Assembly: GCA_043802425.1 (NCBI GenBank)
Contig: JAZDLA010000021.1
Coordinates: forward strand, 1 to 17,404
DNA length: 17,404 bases
Origin: JAGUYA01 sp043802425
GTDB taxonomy: Bacteria > Omnitrophota > Gorgyraeia > Gygaellales > Profunditerraquicolaceae
Direction: 5' to 3'
The notes under the pieces are model-generated. The model was not told the DNA's origin, searched no databases, and saw nothing but the letters and a program-made list of their open reading frames with translations. Shown here one piece after another: positions 14,446 through 17,404 of this stretch. A program made the position numbers and the translations under genes. Position 1 is the first letter of the stretch, and every line of letters begins with the position of its first letter.

Positions 14446-15003
14446 ATGCGAAACGCCATATTAAATATAACATTGCTTCTTTTAATTTTACTAGTTACTA
14501 GTTGCCTACCTGTCCGGCAGGCAGGCGCGTTACTAGTTACGGATTCTTTTGCCGAAGAAGAGTCCTATACCATCACTACCTACTATCCTTCACCCTACGG
14601 CTCATACAATGAATTGTCCACTTACAGCAATACGTACTTGGCCATCAGCTCCGGGAATGTCGGTATCGGAAAGAGTAACCCTACCGCAAAATTAGAAGTG
14701 GCAGGGGAGATTAAGCTTTCTGGGGCAGCCCCATCATATAAAATTACTAACGTTGCCACGCCTACTGCAAATAATGACGTGGCCACCAAGGCCTATGTAG
14801 ATGCAGCTACAGGAGGCAATAGTTATGTATATTATACCGAGTATTGCGTTGGCGGTAATAGTTGGGAGGCTACTAGCTGTGCAGCGAGGTGTGCCTGTGC
14901 ACCGGGCTATACCCTAGATGCAAAGAGTGTGCCATATGGATTATACTCAGGAAAGAGTTGCACTCAAATTGGTTCAGGGTGTTTTTGCGTATGTTATAAG
15001 TAA
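14446..15003 (+). CDS. Exported cysteine-rich protein with tail-fibre/pilin-like repeats
   Basis: A 185-residue exported protein (189 if started at ATG 14434). I prefer ATG 14446 because TGAGG lies 6 nt upstream, while the earlier ATG has no ribosome site. The order is: signal peptide MRNAILNITLLLLILLVT; a repeat-derived insertion (SCLPVRQAGALLVT); FAEEESYTITTYYPSPYGSYNELSTY, a segment seen in many Omnitrophota-like surface proteins; NVGIGKSNPTAKLEVAGEI and NVATPTANNDVATKAYVDAA, short motifs common in phage tail-fibre, S74-peptidase and shufflon-type pilin proteins; then a C-terminal domain of about 58 residues with eight cysteines, able to form four disulfides after export. It may be a surface adhesin or minor pilin, but the function is unknown. 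No sorting signal was found. The Cys following VTS creates a possible but probably accidental lipobox. Confidence 0.75.
   Translation: MRNAILNITLLLLILLVTSCLPVRQAGALLVTDSFAEEESYTITTYYPSPYGSYNELSTYSNTYLAISSGNVGIGKSNPTAKLEVAGEIKLSGAAPSYKITNVATPTANNDVATKAYVDAATGGNSYVYYTEYCVGGNSWEATSCAARCACAPGYTLDAKSVPYGLYSGKSCTQIGSGCFCVCYK
14488..14540 (+). repeat. Palindromic insertion flanked by 11-bp direct repeats in a signal peptide
   Basis: TTACTAGTTAC occurs at 14488-14498 and again at 14530-14540, exactly 42 nt (14 codons) apart and in the same frame, each encoding LLVT. Between them lies a hairpin with 9-nt arms, GCCTACCTG (14504-14512) and CAGGCAGGC (14518-14526), matching at 8 of 9 pairs around a TCCGG loop. 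The insert encodes CLPVRQAG. Deleting 42 nt restores a plain signal peptide, LLILLVTDSFAEEE. The arrangement looks like insertion of a small mobile palindrome with target duplication. Confidence 0.75.
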
Positions 15004-15020
15004 TAAAAGGTGAGTAAAGG

Positions 15021-15079
15021 AAAATTAATTTTTATATTTTAAAAAAAACTCTTGACAAAAAATTTTTTTCTCTTATAAT
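15021..15079 (+). promoter_or_regulatory. groESL promoter, consensus sigma70 type with A/T-rich upstream element
   Basis: A perfect -35 TTGACA (15052-15057) and a perfect -10 TATAAT (15074-15079) are separated by 16 bp. Transcription should begin near 15086. A- and T-tracts at 15021-15048 resemble an UP element. This is the only consensus-quality promoter seen in the window and separates the chaperone unit from the upstream genes. Confidence 0.92.
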
Positions 15080-15105
15080 TAGCAGTCTTAGCATAAGAGT
15101 GCTAA
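15079..15105 (+). promoter_or_regulatory. CIRCE operator (HrcA binding site)
   Basis: Arms TTAGCAGTC (15079-15087) and GAGTGCTAA (15097-15105) with exactly 9 nt between them. This is the CIRCE inverted repeat with a single departure from consensus (left arm G instead of C at its seventh base). It overlaps the last base of the -10 box and the start site, the classic position for HrcA repression of groESL outside heat shock. hrcA itself is not in the window. Confidence 0.93.
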
Positions 15106-15134
15106 AATAAAATATACTAAAGGAGGTGTAGGAA

Positions 15135-15425
15135 ATGGATATAAAACCATTGGGGGACCGCGTGGTAGTAAAGCCTTTGGAGGCGGAAGCTAAGACCAAA
15201 GGTGGCATAGTCTTACCGGATACAGCCAAGGAGAAGCCTCAGGAGGGTAAGGTAGTAGCCGTAGGTAAAGGTAAGGTTTTGGAGAATGGCACAGTGCAGG
15301 CGCCAGAAGTAAAGGTCGGAGATAAGGTATTATACGGCAAATATTCCGGCAACGAGATTACTACCAAGGAAGGCGAAGAACTATTGATTATGCGTGAAGA
15401 GGATATTTTAGCGATTATTAAGTAA
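15135..15425 (+). CDS. groES: Co-chaperonin GroES (Hsp10)
   Basis: The 96-residue lid subunit forms a heptamer that caps GroEL and is cytoplasmic. It begins MDIKPLGDRVVVKPLEAEAK, followed by the mobile loop TKGGIVLPDTAKEKPQEGKV (about 21-40), which contacts GroEL, and ends with EELLIMREEDILAIIK; all are standard for the family and the length is normal. The ribosome site AAAGGAGGTG at 15119-15128 is essentially perfect and fixes the start. It is transcribed from the CIRCE-controlled promoter immediately upstream and followed by groEL after 15 bp, so both are made as one heat-shock operon. Confidence 0.99.
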   Translation: MDIKPLGDRVVVKPLEAEAKTKGGIVLPDTAKEKPQEGKVVAVGKGKVLENGTVQAPEVKVGDKVLYGKYSGNEITTKEGEELLIMREEDILAIIK

Positions 15426-15440
15426 AAAGAGGAGGAGTTT

Positions 15441-17087
15441 ATGGCAAAGCAATTGTTATTTAGAGACGAAGGCCGCAGGAAGATTTTAAGCGGTATAGAG
15501 CAGTTGGCTGCGGCAGTCAAGGTAACTCTAGGGCCTAGGGGCCGCAATGTGGTGATAGATAAAAAATTCGGCTCACCCACTATCACTAAGGATGGTGTTA
15601 CCGTGGCTAAGGAAATTGACCTGGAAGATCCCTTTGAAAATATGGGTGCGCAGATGGTCAAAGAAGTTGCGGAAAAGACCTCGGATGTAGCCGGTGACGG
15701 GACCACTACCGCTACCATTCTGGCTGAGGCGATTTATCGCGAAGGCTTAAAGAACGTTACTGCCGGCGCAAATCCTATGTCTTTAAAGCGCGGGATTGAG
15801 AAGGCAGTGGAAAAAGTAATCGAAGAATTAAAGAAAATCTCTACACCAATTAAGGATAAGAAGGAAGTAGCGCAGGTAGCATCAATAGCTTCTAACTGCG
15901 ATACTGCCATCGGCGATTTGATTGCTGAAGCTATGGATAAAGTAGGTAAGGACGGCGTCATTACCGTTGAGGAAGCCAAGTCAACCGCTACTACTTTGGA
16001 TGTAGTTGAAGGTATGCAATTTGATCAGGGGTACTTGTCTCCTTATTTTGTCACTGACGCAGAGAGGATGGAAGTTATCCTGGAAGAGCCCTATATCCTC
16101 AACTATGAGAAGAAAATATCTTCGATAAAGGATATCCTGCCTCTTTTGGAAAAAATAGCACGTACAGGAAAACCCCTTTTGATCATTGCCGAAGAAGTTG
16201 AAGGTGAGGCCTTGGCTACTTTGGTGGTAAATAAGATTCGCGGTACGTTTGTGGCCTGCGCAGTGAAGGCTCCGGGTTATGGTGACAGACGCAAATCAAT
16301 GCTTGAGGATATAGCTATTCTTACTAACGGCAAGGCTATTACCGAAGATTTAGGTATAAAATTAGAGAATGTAGAAATCGAGGATTTGGGTAAAGCCAAG
16401 AGAGTAAAAATAGATAAAGAAAATACCACTATAGTTGAGGGCGCCGGTAAAACTCAAGCCATTAACGGCAGGATTGCCCAGCTTAAAAAACAGATAGAAG
16501 ATACGGATTCAGATTACGATAAAGAAAAACTTCAGGAACGCCTGGCGAAGCTCGCCGGCGGTGTGGCGGTAATTAATGTCGGAGCGGCCACAGAGACTGA
16601 AATGAAGGAAAAGAAGGCGCGCGTAGAGGATGCCCTACATGCCACACGCGCAGCAGTAGAGGAAGGCATAGTCCCCGGAGGCGGGGTAGCTATAATCCGC
16701 ACCATCCCGGCATTGGATAAGCTTAGGCTGGAAGGTGATGAAAAGATAGGTGTGGATATTGTCAAACGCGCCTTAGAAGAGCCTATCAGGCAGCTGGCGC
16801 AGAATGCCGGATTAGAAGGCTCAGTAGTGGTGCAACGCGTAAAACAAGAAAAGACCAACATTGGTTATGATGTAAGCCAGGATGCCTATGTGGATATGAT
16901 TGCTGCAGGAGTAATTGATCCTACTAAGGTGACGCGTTCTGCTTTACAGAATGCCGCCAGTGTCGCTGCCTTATTATTGATGACTGAGGCATTGGTTACG
17001 GATAGGCCCGAAAAAGAATCCTCTATGCCTATGCCACCGGGAGGCGGAATGGGTGGAATGGGTGGAATGGGCGGAGGGATGTATTAA
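15441..17087 (+). CDS. groEL: Chaperonin GroEL (Hsp60)
   Basis: ATP-driven 14-mer folding chamber. The 548-residue protein has VTLGPRGRNVVIDKKFGSP near 28, the nucleotide-binding GDGTTTAT (D86) and the hydrolysis aspartate D397 in VEDALHATRAAVEEG, followed by PGGGVAIIR. The apical domain lies at roughly 190-375 and the flexible GGM-rich tail (GGGMGGMGGMGGGMY) ends the protein. The N terminus MAKQLLFRDEGRR lacks one or two residues relative to E. coli but is otherwise standard. GAGGAGG precedes the start. Co-transcribed with groES; a strong intrinsic terminator follows about 30 bp after the stop. It is a good phylogenetic marker for placing this organism. Confidence 0.99.
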   Translation: MAKQLLFRDEGRRKILSGIEQLAAAVKVTLGPRGRNVVIDKKFGSPTITKDGVTVAKEIDLEDPFENMGAQMVKEVAEKTSDVAGDGTTTATILAEAIYREGLKNVTAGANPMSLKRGIEKAVEKVIEELKKISTPIKDKKEVAQVASIASNCDTAIGDLIAEAMDKVGKDGVITVEEAKSTATTLDVVEGMQFDQGYLSPYFVTDAERMEVILEEPYILNYEKKISSIKDILPLLEKIARTGKPLLIIAEEVEGEALATLVVNKIRGTFVACAVKAPGYGDRRKSMLEDIAILTNGKAITEDLGIKLENVEIEDLGKAKRVKIDKENTTIVEGAGKTQAINGRIAQLKKQIEDTDSDYDKEKLQERLAKLAGGVAVINVGAATETEMKEKKARVEDALHATRAAVEEGIVPGGGVAIIRTIPALDKLRLEGDEKIGVDIVKRALEEPIRQLAQNAGLEGSVVVQRVKQEKTNIGYDVSQDAYVDMIAAGVIDPTKVTRSALQNAASVAALLLMTEALVTDRPEKESSMPMPPGGGMGGMGGMGGGMY

Positions 17088-17089
17088 AA

Positions 17090-17121
17090 GTTTAAAAGTT
17101 TGAATGTTTGAAAGTTCGAAA
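17090..17121 (+). repeat. Tandem octamer after groEL
   Basis: Four imperfect 8-bp units, GTTTAAAA / GTTTGAAT / GTTTGAAA / GTTCGAAA, lie between the groEL stop and its terminator. It is a third short-tandem-repeat tract of 7-8 bp period in this window, with a unit unrelated to those in valS. Confidence 0.7.
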
Positions 17122-17158
17122 ACAAAAGGGCGAAGAGAAATCTTCGCCCTTTTGTTTT
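17119..17158 (+). terminator. Intrinsic terminator of groESL, probably bidirectional
   Basis: A perfect stem of 16-18 bp (core AACAAAAGGGCGAAGA at 17121-17136 pairing with 17141-17156) with a GAAA tetraloop and a TTTT end. Because the stem base is A/T on both sides, it could also stop transcription from the convergent minus-strand gene at 17278-17404. Confidence 0.93.
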
Positions 17159-17171
17159 AATAGCGAATTAG

Positions 17172-17198
17172 ATACTTGGCATCTTTGATGCCAAGTAT
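17172..17198. repeat. Perfect 12-bp hairpin between convergent genes
   Basis: ATACTTGGCATC (17172-17183) pairs with GATGCCAAGTAT (17187-17198) around a TTT loop. No T-run follows on either strand, so it is not an ordinary terminator. Confidence 0.7.
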
Positions 17199-17254
17199 AA
17201 GCTTTAGACATACAACTTATGTTCATTGTCGCTCCATAAGTTGTGTCTTCGCTT
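17199..17254. repeat. Second structured inverted repeat between convergent genes
   Basis: ACAACTTATG (17212-17221) pairs perfectly with CATAAGTTGT (17235-17244) around a 13-nt loop. Outer AAGC (17199-17202) and GCTT (17251-17254) extend it across an internal loop. Directly abuts the preceding hairpin. It may be part of the minus-strand gene's 3' end or a small repeat; function unknown. Confidence 0.6.
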
Positions 17255-17277
17255 AAAATAATCATGTTATTACTAAG

Positions 17278-17404
17278 TCAAGATGTTAATTTTTTACTAT
17301 TTTCAAATGTTAAACTTTTTCGCGCTATTTCTTCCTGTATCCTAGCGCGTTCAAGCCTTTTCCACATGTGATTTTGTGGAGGATGATAATAACTATTTTT
17401 AAGG
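17278..17404 (-). CDS. Unknown protein, C-terminal end of a convergent gene (partial)
   Basis: Read on the minus strand from the right edge, an open frame of 41 codons runs to TGA (complement of 17278-17280). The translation contains NSYYHPPQNHMWKRLERA, then RIQEEIARKSLTFENSKK and LTS. It is hydrophilic and helix-rich, with a composition like a genuine protein end and unlike a random frame. The plus strand over the same region has no comparable frame. I do not recognise the family. The upstream part lies outside the window. Its convergence with groEL fits the bidirectional terminator and hairpins between them. Confidence 0.55.
   Translation of the reverse strand, partial: LKNSYYHPPQNHMWKRLERARIQEEIARKSLTFENSKKLTS

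Noticed and set aside
15052..15105. Riboswitch or other structured leader before groES
   Set aside because: The inverted repeat matches the CIRCE operator in arms, spacing and position.
15239..15718. Long minus-strand frame across the groES-groEL junction
   Set aside because: It is antisense to two certain genes, has low-complexity Ser/Leu/Pro-rich composition and no ribosome site.
17039..17084. Tandem GGAATGGGT-type repeat at the end of groEL
   Set aside because: This is the normal GGM-rich tail of GroEL, not a foreign repeat.
17088..17265. Minus-strand frame of about 58 codons running through the groEL terminator
   Set aside because: It reads through a perfect terminator and two hairpins, and has no ribosome site or family resemblance.

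Overview
The window looks like chromosomal DNA of an uncultured, moderately AT-rich Gram-negative-type bacterium. The gene set, the abundant tiny repeats and the exported protein with a 'TTYYPSPYGSYNEL' segment most resemble Omnitrophota (Candidatus Omnitrophica) or a related PVC-side lineage. That assignment is an inference from sequence style and is not proven here. Almost everything reads on the + strand, with overlapping or nearly touching genes, so positions 1 to about 15,000 behave like one long transcription unit.

Layout: (1) 1-6854, aspartate-family and branched-chain supply: the end of threonine synthase (thrC), a stand-alone CoaB, an ApgM-type phosphoglycerate mutase-like protein (plausibly the missing homoserine kinase), a CstA transporter, aspartokinase (lysC, with a clear internal start for a beta subunit) and citramalate synthase (cimA). 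(2) 6854-13280, housekeeping: valS, nadC, uvrB and type III pantothenate kinase (coaX). (3) 13311-15003, a small envelope cassette: an exported DUF3047 protein, a two-helix membrane protein with an orphan HAMP domain, and an exported cysteine-rich protein. (4) 15021-17158, a self-contained heat-shock unit: A/T-rich upstream element, consensus sigma70-type promoter, CIRCE operator, groES, groEL and intrinsic terminator. (5) 17160-17404, hairpins and the 3' end of a convergent minus-strand gene.

The metabolic genes fit together. Aspartokinase, the ApgM-like protein and ThrC serve threonine synthesis. CimA uses pyruvate and acetyl-CoA to make isoleucine precursor, CstA may import pyruvate or peptides, and CoaB and CoaX are two steps of CoA synthesis.

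The most unusual content is a layer of small repeats on top of ordinary genes. An 84-bp double-hairpin element occurs twice, at 2381-2464 and 12448-12531. The second copy supplies the last 13 residues of UvrB and forms the leader of coaX. valS carries four in-frame repeat-derived segments, including two related 31-nt copies that both encode KGQSxSRGxD. A palindromic insertion flanked by 11-bp direct repeats has been added in frame to the signal peptide of the 14446-15003 protein. No CRISPR array, prophage, tRNA or rRNA gene was seen, and no gene-free stretch exceeds 300 bases.
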